From an uncultured Clostridia bacterium (lineage in GTDB: Bacteria; Bacillota; Clostridia; TANB77; CAG-508), in assembly GCA_944393455.1 (NCBI GenBank), contig CALYAH010000145.1:1-13525 (forward strand): a stretch of 13,525 nucleotides of DNA. The letters are read 5' to 3'. A program made the position numbers and the translations under genes. Below the pieces are notes generated by a model, which saw only the letters and a list, made by a program, of their open reading frames with translations, did no database searches and was not told the origin of the DNA. Shown one piece after another: positions 7,322-13,525 of this stretch (position 1 is the stretch's first letter; each line of letters begins with the position of its first letter).

Positions 7322-7327
7322 AAAAAT

Positions 7328-7404
7328 TGGTAGCGAAGATGTGATTCGAACACATGACCCTTCGGGTATGAACCGAATGCTCTAGCCAACTGAGCTACTT
7401 CGCC
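7328..7404 (-). tRNA. tRNA-Met (anticodon CAU), elongator type
   Basis: The 77-nt gene folds as a complete cloverleaf. The acceptor is GGCGAAG paired with CTTCGCT (a G-U at the first pair), with discriminator A and an encoded CCA. The D-arm contains AGCTCAGTTGGCTAGAGC, and the anticodon arm TTCGG-TTCATAC-CCGAA has the 7-nt loop with CAT. The T-arm contains GTTCGAATC. A C33-free loop and the AUAC context fit elongator tRNA-Met; lysidine-modified tRNA-Ile2 usually has a different loop and acceptor, but this cannot be fully excluded by eye. It stands alone with its own consensus promoter and terminator. Confidence 0.93.
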
Positions 7405-7423
7405 ATATCAATCGACGATATCT

Positions 7424-7452
7424 ATTATACTTGTAGTTTTTCCATTTGTCAA
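7424..7452 (-). promoter_or_regulatory. Consensus promoter of tRNA-Met
   Basis: On the minus strand a perfect TTGACA (7452-7447) and a perfect TATAAT (7429-7424) are spaced by 17 nt. This is the best promoter in the window and lies 19 nt before the mature tRNA 5' end, as expected for a stable RNA gene. Confidence 0.85.
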
Positions 7453-7459
7453 GATAAAA

Positions 7460-7486
7460 ATACAAGAAATTAAAAATTTCTTGTAT
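7460..7486 (-). terminator. Terminator of the 93-residue protein gene
   Basis: ATACAAGAAAT (7460-7470) and ATTTCTTGTAT (7476-7486) form an 11-bp stem with a 5-nt loop, followed by TTTTT on the minus strand. It begins 15 nt after the upstream gene's stop and separates that gene from the tRNA promoter. Confidence 0.75.
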
Positions 7487-7501
7487 CTATTACATTTTAA
7501 T

Positions 7502-7783
7502 TTATTTTTCTATTTCATTGTTCCCTAAACTTTCTTGATCTCTATTTTTAAAATTATTAGATTGAATTTGACGTTCTTTGTTTTTTCTTTCAATATTTAT
7601 CTTAGTTTTATCAATTTTATTCTTCTCTCGATTAAATACTCTGTGTTTTTTGGGATAATTAAACAAACCTTCTAATTCCTTTACATATTTTGAAGGTTCA
7701 AAAATTGTTCCATATTCTCCTAATATTTTCTCATCATTTTCTATTTTTTCATCTGCTTCCCAAAAATCTCTTAATAGTCCCAT
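7502..7783 (-). CDS. Hypothetical small charged protein, 93 residues
   Basis: I do not recognise this protein. It has no signal peptide or membrane segment and is dominated by charged residues and Asn. The N-terminal half contains GLLRDFWEADEKIENDEKILGEYG and aromatic-rich FEPSKYVKELEGLFNYPKKH. The second half (about 48-93) is very rich in Lys, Arg, Asn, Glu and Gln and is probably helical or disordered. The basic centre could bind nucleic acid, but this is speculation. The start is supported by GAGGAG 8 nt before the ATG. It has its own probable promoter and a good terminator, so it looks like a genuine single-gene unit beside tRNA-Met. Confidence 0.65.
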   Translation of the reverse strand: MGLLRDFWEADEKIENDEKILGEYGTIFEPSKYVKELEGLFNYPKKHRVFNREKNKIDKTKINIERKNKERQIQSNNFKNRDQESLGNNEIEK

Positions 7784-7823
7784 TTCGCATACTCCTCTTC
7801 TATTGTTTTAACACTCCTATTTT

Positions 7824-7852
7824 ATTTTAACATATATACACTAAAAAAGCAA
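7824..7852 (-). promoter_or_regulatory. Probable promoter of the 93-residue protein gene
   Basis: Minus-strand TTGCTT (7852-7847) and TAAAAT (7829-7824) are 17 nt apart, about 40 nt upstream of the ATG. The -10 matches five of six bases; the -35 is weak. Confidence 0.4.
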
Positions 7853-7886
7853 GTTTTATTAATATTTCATTATATTTATAGAAAAT

Positions 7887-7923
7887 AAGCTGTTGCCAAA
7901 TTTTTAATTTGGTACAACAGCTT
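7887..7923 (-). terminator. Terminator-like hairpin after the dehydrogenase gene
   Basis: AAGCTGTTG (7887-7895) pairs with CAACAGCTT (7915-7923), and inside CCAAAT pairs with ATTTGG, leaving a 2-nt bulge and a TTTTA loop. On the minus strand it follows the stop by about 25 nt, but the T-tract is broken (TTATTTTCT). It probably acts as a terminator. Confidence 0.6.
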
Positions 7924-7948
7924 TATATGTTTTACTTATCTACTCATA

Positions 7949-9025
7949 TTATCTTACATATTCATTTAAAGGTTTTACTCTATAATATAGATCTCCCATT
8001 TCCTCTGTTGGAACATATCCAGATTTTGAATTTATAACATCTGGTATTCTATTTACAACACTTGCACATGTAAGTTCTACTGTTGATGGTTTATTAATAA
8101 CTAGTGTTGTTTCTGGTTCTCCTATAACAGTCCATTCATTTTTGTCAAAATCATCTTTTGAATATACTTTTCCGATACATTCACTTTCAATAACAATTCC
8201 CTCTTCTGTTTGAGTTGTAACAACAGCACTCATTCCTGTTGCATCTCCTGCTTTTACAGTCATACCTAATGTAGTAGAATAGATATCCTCTGTATGAGTT
8301 TGTGGCACTGTTTTTTGTGTTTGTGATTTTACTGTTAATCCTAATTTGTCACATAACCATCCATTCACATTCCACATATAAGATGGTAAATATTCACCTT
8401 TTTGAATCATAGCTTGTCTTTCCTCATCTGAGATTCTATCAACAGATGCTACTTGTTTATCAAATTCTTCCAATGTTAAGCCTGCACCATGTGCTTTAGC
8501 TAAGGCAATTCCATAGTCTTCTACATTATAACTTGAACTACCTTTAATCTTTTTTATCGTATGTGTTGAACCTGCTATACTAGATATTAGTTGTCCCCAA
8601 TAAATATCTTGATATCCACTACCAGTGATTGTGCATCCAGTTTGTTTTGCCATTTCGTCTAATCTTTTTGTTTTTTTTTGATTTGAATTCATTGGATAAA
8701 AAGCTTCTTCACAAGTTGTAATTGCATTAATTCCTAATTTTGCACATAACATTAAAGCATCTTCTACATCACTAATTAAACTCATAGTTGTTACAATTGC
8801 TACATCTGGTTTTGTTTCTTTCATCATATTTTCTGCTTCTTCTACTGAAACAACCTTTACTCCTTTGTTTTCTGTTCCCATAATTTCTCCAATGTCTTTT
8901 CCTATTACTTCTGGATTAACGTCAATTGCCCCAACTATTTCAGCTCCTTTTTCATACACATATCTCATAGTGTATACACTCATCTTGCCTGTCCCATATT
9001 GAACTACTTTGATTTTTCTATCCAC
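7949..9025 (-). CDS. DapB-like NAD(P)-dependent dehydrogenase, diaminopentanoate dehydrogenase family
   Basis: The 358-residue protein begins with a Rossmann fold: KIKVVQYGTGKM, with GxGxM at residues 11-15, then EIVGAIDVNPEVIGKDIGE. Next come a central ADVAIVTT-type strand and NAITTCEEAFYP, and a substrate domain with TGSGYQD and a C-terminal half containing AHGAGLTLEEFDK and CASVVNRIPDVI. This organisation resembles dihydrodipicolinate-reductase-like proteins including clostridial 2,4-diaminopentanoate dehydrogenase (Ord). Ord oxidatively deaminates 2,4-diaminopentanoate in ornithine fermentation. None of the other ornithine-pathway genes is adjacent, so the substrate is uncertain. I place the start at GTG 9025-9023 because AAAGGAG lies 9-10 nt upstream. 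An in-frame ATG 57 nt further upstream lies within the promoter and has no SD. The gene stands alone with its own promoter and terminator. Confidence 0.75.
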   Translation of the reverse strand: MDRKIKVVQYGTGKMSVYTMRYVYEKGAEIVGAIDVNPEVIGKDIGEIMGTENKGVKVVSVEEAENMMKETKPDVAIVTTMSLISDVEDALMLCAKLGINAITTCEEAFYPMNSNQKKTKRLDEMAKQTGCTITGSGYQDIYWGQLISSIAGSTHTIKKIKGSSSYNVEDYGIALAKAHGAGLTLEEFDKQVASVDRISDEERQAMIQKGEYLPSYMWNVNGWLCDKLGLTVKSQTQKTVPQTHTEDIYSTTLGMTVKAGDATGMSAVVTTQTEEGIVIESECIGKVYSKDDFDKNEWTVIGEPETTLVINKPSTVELTCASVVNRIPDVINSKSGYVPTEEMGDLYYRVKPLNEYVR

Positions 9026-9052
9026 AAAAATCACTCCTTTCAAACTATATAA

Positions 9053-9082
9053 ATTATATACTAATTTAACATTTTTATACAA
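9053..9082 (-). promoter_or_regulatory. Promoter of the dehydrogenase gene
   Basis: Minus-strand TTGTAT (9082-9077) and a perfect TATAAT (9058-9053) are spaced by 18 nt, about 28 nt upstream of the GTG start. It lies 26 nt beyond the stop of the upstream nuclease gene and supports independent expression. Confidence 0.55.
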
Positions 9083-9107
9083 GCTATTTTTGTGAAATGT
9101 TTGTAAT

Positions 9108-10187
9108 TTATTTATTATTTTTTATTGCCATTTCTTTTATTTTTTTTAACTCTTTTTCACTTATTTTCGTAATTACTTTTATTCTTGATTCATCAATATT
9201 ATTTTTTATCATTTCAATAACAATTTTGTAGGTACTTTCTTTTTTACCTTTTTCAATTCCTTTCTTAATTCCTTGCTGCATTCCTTGTTGCATTCCTTGT
9301 TGCATCCCTTTTTCTAATCCTTCATCAATTATTTTCTCTAAATATTCCTCAAATACTGACATCTTTTCTTCCTCCTTATATTCTAATTTCTTAATATATT
9401 TTTTAGCTACATCTTCTCCTATTTTTTTCATTAAAGTATAATAAATTATTTGTTTTAATACTGTTTTTTCTTCATTGCTCATTTCTAATTGTATAATCTT
9501 ACTTAAATTGGTATTCAAACTTATATTATTCCTAGATTTATCTAATAATAAAATTTTAGATAAAAAATTCTTTTCTTCTAATAGTTCTTGTTCTTCGCAT
9601 TCACTAATATCTGTTATTGTGTAATTCATTAGCCCAATATTTTTACACTCTTCTAACTTCTCTTGACATTCCTCCAAGTATTTTTTAGCGTTCCATTTTT
9701 TGTTGCCAGTATATAAAACAATTGGATATACAACTGGAATTTTATAGTCTTTATTTCTCAATTTCTTTTCGTCTACTGCACTTCTAATAATTTCTACACT
9801 ATATATTAGCAATCTATATGCCATAGAATAATCTACACTTGATTGATGTTCGATTAAAAAAAATATATCTTCATCTTTTTTCTTGTATATAATATCTGAT
9901 TCTTTAATTTTAAAATCATTTGTAACAAACCTTGTACTATATTTTTCTATATCATTTCCTTTTAATTGAGATTTTTGAATTTTTAAACTTTTATTAATAA
10001 ATTTAGCTGCTTCTTCTTTGTTGCTTAATATTATTCTATATACTTTATCATGTGGTTGCTCTATGTCTAACTTATATTCTTCTTCATCTTCTTTAATCAT
10101 ACAAAATACTACTGATTTTTCTATTTTTTTGTCTTTGGTTAATCGTTTTTTCAAAAAATTGTAATTATAATATATAACCTCGTTCAT
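9108..10187 (-). CDS. Rpn/YhgA-like PD-(D/E)XK nuclease (transposase-like)
   Basis: The 359-residue protein carries the Rpn family layout. PHDKVYRIILSNKEEAAKFI (45-64) is the usual start of the domain, followed by Asp98 in ESDIIY and the catalytic EHQ (Glu113-His-Gln115) in FFLIEHQSSVD. Then come MAYRLLIYSVEII and YPIVLYTGNKKWN (154-166). Rpn proteins are DNA endonucleases that stimulate RecA-independent recombination and often vary in copy number. The domain is preceded by a 44-residue N-terminal extension. Near the C-terminus (290-314) is a run of four-residue units, each ending in Gly (LEKG, MQQG three times, IKKG, IEKG), as commonly seen in this family. The start is set by AGGAGG 4 nt before the ATG. 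Its -10 box almost touches the SD. No mobile-element ends are visible around it, so it is best read as a lone accessory gene. Confidence 0.85.
   Translation of the reverse strand: MNEVIYYNYNFLKKRLTKDKKIEKSVVFCMIKEDEEEYKLDIEQPHDKVYRIILSNKEEAAKFINKSLKIQKSQLKGNDIEKYSTRFVTNDFKIKESDIIYKKKDEDIFFLIEHQSSVDYSMAYRLLIYSVEIIRSAVDEKKLRNKDYKIPVVYPIVLYTGNKKWNAKKYLEECQEKLEECKNIGLMNYTITDISECEEQELLEEKNFLSKILLLDKSRNNISLNTNLSKIIQLEMSNEEKTVLKQIIYYTLMKKIGEDVAKKYIKKLEYKEEEKMSVFEEYLEKIIDEGLEKGMQQGMQQGMQQGIKKGIEKGKKESTYKIVIEMIKNNIDESRIKVITKISEKELKKIKEMAIKNNK
9270..9305 (-). repeat. Three tandem 12-bp repeats inside the Rpn-like gene
   Basis: On the plus strand TCCTTGTTGCAT occurs at 9282-9293 and 9294-9305, with a one-base variant (TCCTTGCTGCAT) at 9270-9281. 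They encode three consecutive Met-Gln-Gln-Gly units. Changes in copy number would keep frame and only lengthen or shorten the linker. Confidence 0.85.
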
Positions 10188-10198
10188 AGTTCCTCCTT

Positions 10199-10227
10199 AT
10201 TATATCTTTTATTAACGTTTAAATCAA
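10199..10227 (-). promoter_or_regulatory. Probable promoter of the Rpn-like gene
   Basis: Minus-strand TTGATT (10227-10222) and a perfect TATAAT (10204-10199) are spaced by 17 nt. The -10 ends only 11 nt before the ATG, so a start 6-7 nt downstream would fall inside the SD (AAGGAGG) and give a nearly leaderless transcript. Confidence 0.45.
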
Positions 10228-10336
10228 TATTTCTTTATTAGTAAATTTATATGTAAATCTTGGATTTCTTTTGTTTTTCTCTTTTTTTCACTTTAATTTG
10301 CTTTTTTTGATTTTTGAAAAATTTTGATATAAAAAA

Positions 10337-10374
10337 TAGAATACAAATTTAAGAATTAATCTATTTGTATTCTA
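10337..10374 (-). terminator. Terminator of mtnN
   Basis: TAGAATACAAAT (10337-10348) and ATTTGTATTCTA (10363-10374) form a 12-bp stem with a 14-nt loop. On the minus strand it is followed by TTTTTT. It lies about 70 nt after the mtnN stop, so the mRNA has a short 3' untranslated region. Confidence 0.8.
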
Positions 10375-10445
10375 CAATAAACTTAATATAAATTCAATAT
10401 TTCTAGCTAATTTCTTTCCACTTTTCATCGCAAAATTCGACAAAA

Positions 10446-11138
10446 TTATTTTAAAAATATTTCTAACATGTCAGCACATCTTTTAGATGCCAATTTCAAA
10501 TTTTCATCAAAAGTGGATGCATTTTCTCCATTTGGTGAGTCTGATACACTTCTTATCGCCATAAAAGGAACCTCATTTAAAAAAGCTACTTGTCCAATAG
10601 CTGCACATTCCATATCTACTACATCAGCATTAAATCTCGCCCTAATCTTGTCCTTCATTGCTATTTCTGTACAAAAGATGTCCCCTGTTGCTACTACACC
10701 AAATTTTACTTTATATTCATCATTAGGTGTCTTATCTATTTTTTTCTCCATTTCTTCTACTTTTTCTCTATCACATAAAATGGAATTTCCTATTCCTGTT
10801 ATATATCCCTTGCTATGTCCAAATGCTGTAATGTCAAAATCATGTTGAACAACGTATTTGCCAATTACTACATCTCCAATTTCTAAATCATTATTTATTG
10901 CTCCCGCTGATCCTAAATTTAAAATATAATCTACTTTAAAATGATCTACCATAATTTGTGTTGTTCTTGCTGCATTAACTTTTCCTACCCCACTTTTTAC
11001 TAAAATACATTTCTTTTCTTCTATTTTTCCTACAAAAAATGTTAAATCAAATATATTTTTTCTTTCTTTATTTGTCATTAGCTTTTCTATTGCTTCGCAT
11101 TCTTCATCCATTGCTGCTATAATTCCTATTTTTTTCAT
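10446..11138 (-). CDS. mtnN: 5'-methylthioadenosine/S-adenosylhomocysteine nucleosidase
   Basis: This cytosolic enzyme hydrolyses 5'-methylthioadenosine and S-adenosylhomocysteine to adenine plus the thioribose or ribosylhomocysteine, recycling products of methylation and polyamine synthesis. The 230 residues match the family length and start with the diagnostic IGIIAAMDEE (catalytic Glu12). They continue with LNLGSAGAI (73-81) and VVDMECAAIGQVA (173-185, Glu177, which binds the ribose and contacts the purine site). The general acid Asp200 is in IRSVSDSPNG. These correspond to Glu12, Glu174 and Asp197 of the E. coli enzyme. AGAGGTG lies 6 nt before the ATG, and a strong promoter and a terminator bound the gene as a single unit. 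No luxS or methionine-salvage gene is adjacent. Confidence 0.96.
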   Translation of the reverse strand: MKKIGIIAAMDEECEAIEKLMTNKERKNIFDLTFFVGKIEEKKCILVKSGVGKVNAARTTQIMVDHFKVDYILNLGSAGAINNDLEIGDVVIGKYVVQHDFDITAFGHSKGYITGIGNSILCDREKVEEMEKKIDKTPNDEYKVKFGVVATGDIFCTEIAMKDKIRARFNADVVDMECAAIGQVAFLNEVPFMAIRSVSDSPNGENASTFDENLKLASKRCADMLEIFLK

Positions 11139-11158
11139 TTTTTCACCTCTTTTTTCGC

Positions 11159-11187
11159 ATTATAATATAAATCATCTTTTTATTCAA
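11159..11187 (-). promoter_or_regulatory. Promoter of mtnN
   Basis: Minus-strand TTGAAT (11187-11182) and a perfect TATAAT (11164-11159) are spaced by exactly 17 nt, about 20 nt before the ATG. The predicted leader is very short, leaving no room for a riboswitch. Confidence 0.7.
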
Positions 11188-11253
11188 GATTTTCTTTTAT
11201 TATAGTTTCAGTATTTTTTACAAAAATAAATTTATAAATTTCTTAATTAGGTC

Positions 11254-11285
11254 TTGTCACATTTAAATTTTTGAGTTAATATAAT
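11254..11285 (+). promoter_or_regulatory. Probable promoter of the glmS ribozyme-glmS transcript
   Basis: TTGTCA (11254-11259) matches the -35 box at five of six bases. At 17 nt there is TAATAT (11277-11282), and a perfect TATAAT sits three bases further on (20-nt spacing), so the exact -10 is ambiguous. The transcript would start about 55-60 nt before the ribozyme cleavage site. Confidence 0.45.
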
Positions 11286-11339
11286 AAAGTAAATTGGAAG
11301 AAATGCAAAAGTTAAAATATTAAAAGAAAGGAGTTATTA

Positions 11340-11482
11340 GAAAAATACAGCGCCTGGACATTATGGTTTTAATAATGTTGACGAGGACTAAAGTTATCGA
11401 AAGATTCGGCGGATGCTTTAGTGGCTTTGCTTAAGGTCATAGTATTAACCAAAAAGCAGTAGTAATACTGTAACAAAAGTTA
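11340..11482 (+). promoter_or_regulatory. glmS ribozyme (glucosamine-6-phosphate-activated self-cleaving riboswitch)
   Basis: The leader carries the conserved glmS ribozyme core in order: the cleavage context A-GCGCC (predicted cut between 11349 and 11350), a P1 hairpin from ACATTAT (11358-11364) and ATAATGT (11372-11378), GACGAGG (11380-11386), and P2 from ACTAAAG (11387-11393) with CTTTAGT (11416-11422). Between the P2 arms lie TTATCGA and TTCGGCGGATG. A 3' hairpin, AGTATTA (11441-11447) with TAATACT (11463-11469), fits the P4 region. In known cases glucosamine-6-phosphate acts as the cofactor for self-cleavage, and the exposed 5'-OH end sends the glmS mRNA to degradation. Placement about 200 nt upstream of glmS is as expected. 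Confidence 0.95.
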
Positions 11483-11546
11483 ATACAATTAAGCTTTATT
11501 TTGCATACTTTCAATTCCAGATTTATTTTTTAAGGAGGATTTAACA

Positions 11547-13385
11547 ATGTGTGGAATTGTAGGTTACATAGGAACAAAAAAAGCAAGTCCAGTTTTAATC
11601 AATGGACTTTTAAGATTGGAATACAGAGGATATGACTCAGCAGGTATTTCAACAGTTGAAAAAGAAGGTCTTTCTATTATGAAAGACAAAGGAAGAGTTA
11701 AAAATTTATATAATTTACCAGGAATTGATGATTTAACAGGAACTATTGGTATTGCTCATACAAGATGGGCAACTCATGGAAAACCATCTAAAGAAAACTC
11801 TCACCCTCATATGGATAACTCAAAAACTTTTAGTGTTGTTCATAACGGAATTATTGAAAATTATAACGAAATAAGAAAATTTTTAACAGATAATGGGTAT
11901 ACTTTCTATTCTCAAACTGACACAGAGGCTATACCAAATCTAATACATTATTATTATTCTAAAGATACAAAAAATGATGATCAAAAATTTTTAAGAGCTG
12001 TAAAAAATGCTTGTAATGATTTTAAAGGAAGTTTTGCATTAGAAATTCTTTGCAAAGACTACCCTGACAATATGATTGTAGTAAGAAAAGATAGTCCACT
12101 AGTTATTGGTAAAGGTGATGGCGAAAACTATATTTGCTCTGATATACCAGCTATTCTTTCTTTCACAAGAAATTTTTACCTTTTAAATGATTTCGAATTT
12201 GTTGTGTTATCAAGAGATGATGCTAAATTTTATGATAAAAATTTAAACCCAATCAACAAAAAGACTCAAACTATCGAATGGAATGCGTCAAGTGCTGAAA
12301 AAGATGGGTATGAAGATTACATGCTTAAAGAAATTTATGAGCAACCAACAGCAATTAGAGAAACAATTGGTGCTAAATTAAATGAAAGCTCAAAATGTGA
12401 ATTTGATGAATTGAATTTTACAAAAGACTATTTAAAAAGTCTTAACAAAATATATCTTGTTGCTTGTGGTACAGCAATGCATGCTGGTTTAGCAGCAAAA
12501 AATATATTAGAACGTCTTTGCAAAATACCAACTGAAGTTGATATTGCTTCAGAATTTAGATATAGAGATCCTATTATTGATGATAAAACTTTATGTATTT
12601 TCATTTCTCAATCTGGAGAGACAGCAGACACTATAGCAGCTTTAAAACTTTCTAGAGAAAAAGGTGCTAAAACTCTTGCTATTAGTAATGTAATTGGAAG
12701 CTCTATTACAAGAGAAGCTGATTACTCTATCTATACACATGCCGGTCCAGAAATCGCTGTGGCATCTACTAAAGCTTATACTTCTCAAGTTACTTTATTG
12801 GCTATTTTAGCAATTTATTTTGCTGAAACATTAGAAATATCACAAGACGAAGTTTTATCTTTAAAAAATGATATTACAGAATTACCTAGCAAAATTGAAG
12901 AAACTTTAACTTGTGCTAATAGAATAAAAGAATTTGGCAAAAGAATTTATCAAGAAAAAGATGTTTTCTTCCTAGGAAGAGGCATTGATGAAACAGTTGC
13001 TAGAGAATCTGCTTTAAAGTTAAAAGAGATTTCTTATATTCATGCTGATAGCTATCCAGCTGGTGAATTAAAACATGGACCAATTGCATTAATTGAAAAT
13101 GATATTACTGTAATTAGTATTATGACCGATCCAAAATTAGTAGAAAAAACTGTAAGTAATATACAAGAAGTTATTTCAAGAGGTGCTAAGACTTTAGTAG
13201 TTACAAATCAAAAAGTGGATGACAAAATGTTTGATACCGTTATCCATATTCCTGAAACAAATCCTTTTGTTTCACCAATATTATCTGTAATTCCTTTACA
13301 ACTACTATCTTACTATATCTCAAAAGAAAAAGGATTAGATGTAGATAAGACAAGAAAATTAGCAAAATCAGTTACAGTTGAATAA
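11547..13385 (+). CDS. glmS: Glutamine--fructose-6-phosphate aminotransferase (isomerizing)
   Basis: GlmS makes glucosamine-6-phosphate from fructose-6-phosphate and glutamine, the first step towards UDP-GlcNAc for peptidoglycan. The 612 residues match the usual length. The N-terminal glutamine amidotransferase domain has the nucleophile Cys2 (CGIVGYIG), RLEYRGYDSAG (23-33), HTRWATHG (71-78), HNGIIENY (99-106) and QTDTEA. Two SIS domains follow, with VACGTAMHAG (305-314), SQSGETADT (354-362) and the AGELKHGPIALIE segment. The C-terminus ends in the typical AKSVTVE. CGTA replaces the more common CGTS in the sugar-phosphate site. SD AAGGAGG (11532-11538) lies 8 nt before the ATG. Expression should be controlled by the ribozyme in its leader. 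No clear T-tract terminator follows before the GC-rich block. Confidence 0.97.
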   Translation: MCGIVGYIGTKKASPVLINGLLRLEYRGYDSAGISTVEKEGLSIMKDKGRVKNLYNLPGIDDLTGTIGIAHTRWATHGKPSKENSHPHMDNSKTFSVVHNGIIENYNEIRKFLTDNGYTFYSQTDTEAIPNLIHYYYSKDTKNDDQKFLRAVKNACNDFKGSFALEILCKDYPDNMIVVRKDSPLVIGKGDGENYICSDIPAILSFTRNFYLLNDFEFVVLSRDDAKFYDKNLNPINKKTQTIEWNASSAEKDGYEDYMLKEIYEQPTAIRETIGAKLNESSKCEFDELNFTKDYLKSLNKIYLVACGTAMHAGLAAKNILERLCKIPTEVDIASEFRYRDPIIDDKTLCIFISQSGETADTIAALKLSREKGAKTLAISNVIGSSITREADYSIYTHAGPEIAVASTKAYTSQVTLLAILAIYFAETLEISQDEVLSLKNDITELPSKIEETLTCANRIKEFGKRIYQEKDVFFLGRGIDETVARESALKLKEISYIHADSYPAGELKHGPIALIENDITVISIMTDPKLVEKTVSNIQEVISRGAKTLVVTNQKVDDKMFDTVIHIPETNPFVSPILSVIPLQLLSYYISKEKGLDVDKTRKLAKSVTVE

Positions 13386-13406
13386 TAAATAATTATTAAT
13401 AATCAT

Positions 13407-13525
13407 AACCACCCGTAAAACGGGTGGTTTGCTCTGCGCCTAGAAGGCTTTTGTACTGGCACTTCTGGGCTTAAGCCCTACTGAATGGTCTGTCAACCGC
13501 ATTTCTTTCTCAGGCTACCACTTAA
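13407..13525 (-). mobile_element. Possible end of an IS200/IS605-type element (GC-rich, structured)
   Basis: Composition jumps to about 50% G+C (59 of 119 bases) in a window that is otherwise very AT-rich, which suggests foreign or structured RNA sequence. The block opens with a perfect hairpin, AACCACCCG (13407-13415) and CGGGTGGTT (13421-13429) with loop TAAAA. It has no T-tract on either side, the kind of subterminal hairpin used by IS200/IS605 transposases. It also contains GCC-TAGAA-GGC (13438-13448) and the perfect palindrome GGGCTTAAGCCC (13467-13478). On the minus strand a frame open from the window edge ends in LRKKCG and a TGA near 13494, which might be the tail of a tnpB-like gene, with the rest acting as a guide-type (omega/reRNA) region. 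No transposase is visible in the window, so the family call is an inference from structure and recollection of similar ends. Confidence 0.4.

Noticed and set aside
7204..7389. Minus-strand 61-residue frame
   Set aside because: It reads through the tRNA-Met gene and its terminator.
9026..9082. Upstream ATG start for the dehydrogenase (19 extra residues)
   Set aside because: The stretch coincides with the -35/-10 promoter elements and the SD of the GTG start at 9025, and Rossmann homology begins only after the GTG.
10468..10848. Plus-strand open frame of about 126 residues
   Set aside because: It is antisense to mtnN, whose catalytic residues are all present, and it lacks an SD.
13407..13429. 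Intrinsic terminator of glmS
   Set aside because: The hairpin is perfect but has no T-tract on either strand, and it opens a GC-rich block, so a mobile-element or structured-RNA end fits better. It could still slow transcription.
1..13525. CRISPR array or long dispersed repeats
   Set aside because: No regularly spaced direct repeats were seen. The only tandem repeat is the short coding one at 9270-9305.

Overview
The window is AT-rich, uses TGA as a stop, and has strong Shine-Dalgarno sites and sigma-A-type promoters. Together with a clostridial-style Agr system and a glmS ribozyme, this points to a low-GC Gram-positive bacterium of the Clostridia. No species can be named from the sequence alone.

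Left part (1-3300, minus strand): a compact three-gene operon behind one near-consensus promoter. It reads a degenerate prolyl-tRNA-synthetase-like protein, then an HPr-kinase-like P-loop protein, then a multi-pass membrane protein that runs off the left edge. The gaps are 17 and 11 nt. The synthetase-like protein keeps the class II fold landmarks but has lost the motif 3 arginine and much of the proline pocket. I cannot match this trio to a described pathway, and it is the best candidate for an undescribed system here. It lies directly against the broken 3' end of a PdaA-type polysaccharide deacetylase gene (3405-3854).

Middle part (4037-7134): a complete Agr-type peptide quorum-sensing locus split into two convergent units. 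Response regulator and histidine kinase (agrA-agrC) are on the plus strand. Peptide processing protease and a 39-residue signal precursor (agrB-agrD) are on the minus strand. AgrB should mature AgrD into a cyclic peptide, AgrC should sense it, and AgrA should switch on target promoters. Two large hairpins lie between the convergent 3' ends.

Right-middle part (7281-11187, minus strand): an elongator tRNA-Met with a consensus promoter and terminator, an unknown 93-residue protein, a DapB-like dehydrogenase related to 2,4-diaminopentanoate dehydrogenase, an Rpn/YhgA-like nuclease, and MTA/SAH nucleosidase (mtnN). Most have their own promoter and terminator, so these look like independent units.

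Right part (11254-13525, plus strand): glmS with a glmS ribozyme in its leader, giving feedback control by glucosamine-6-phosphate. Downstream is a roughly 50% G+C block that opens with a perfect 9-bp hairpin lacking a T-tract. It may be the end of an IS200/IS605-type element continuing past the window.
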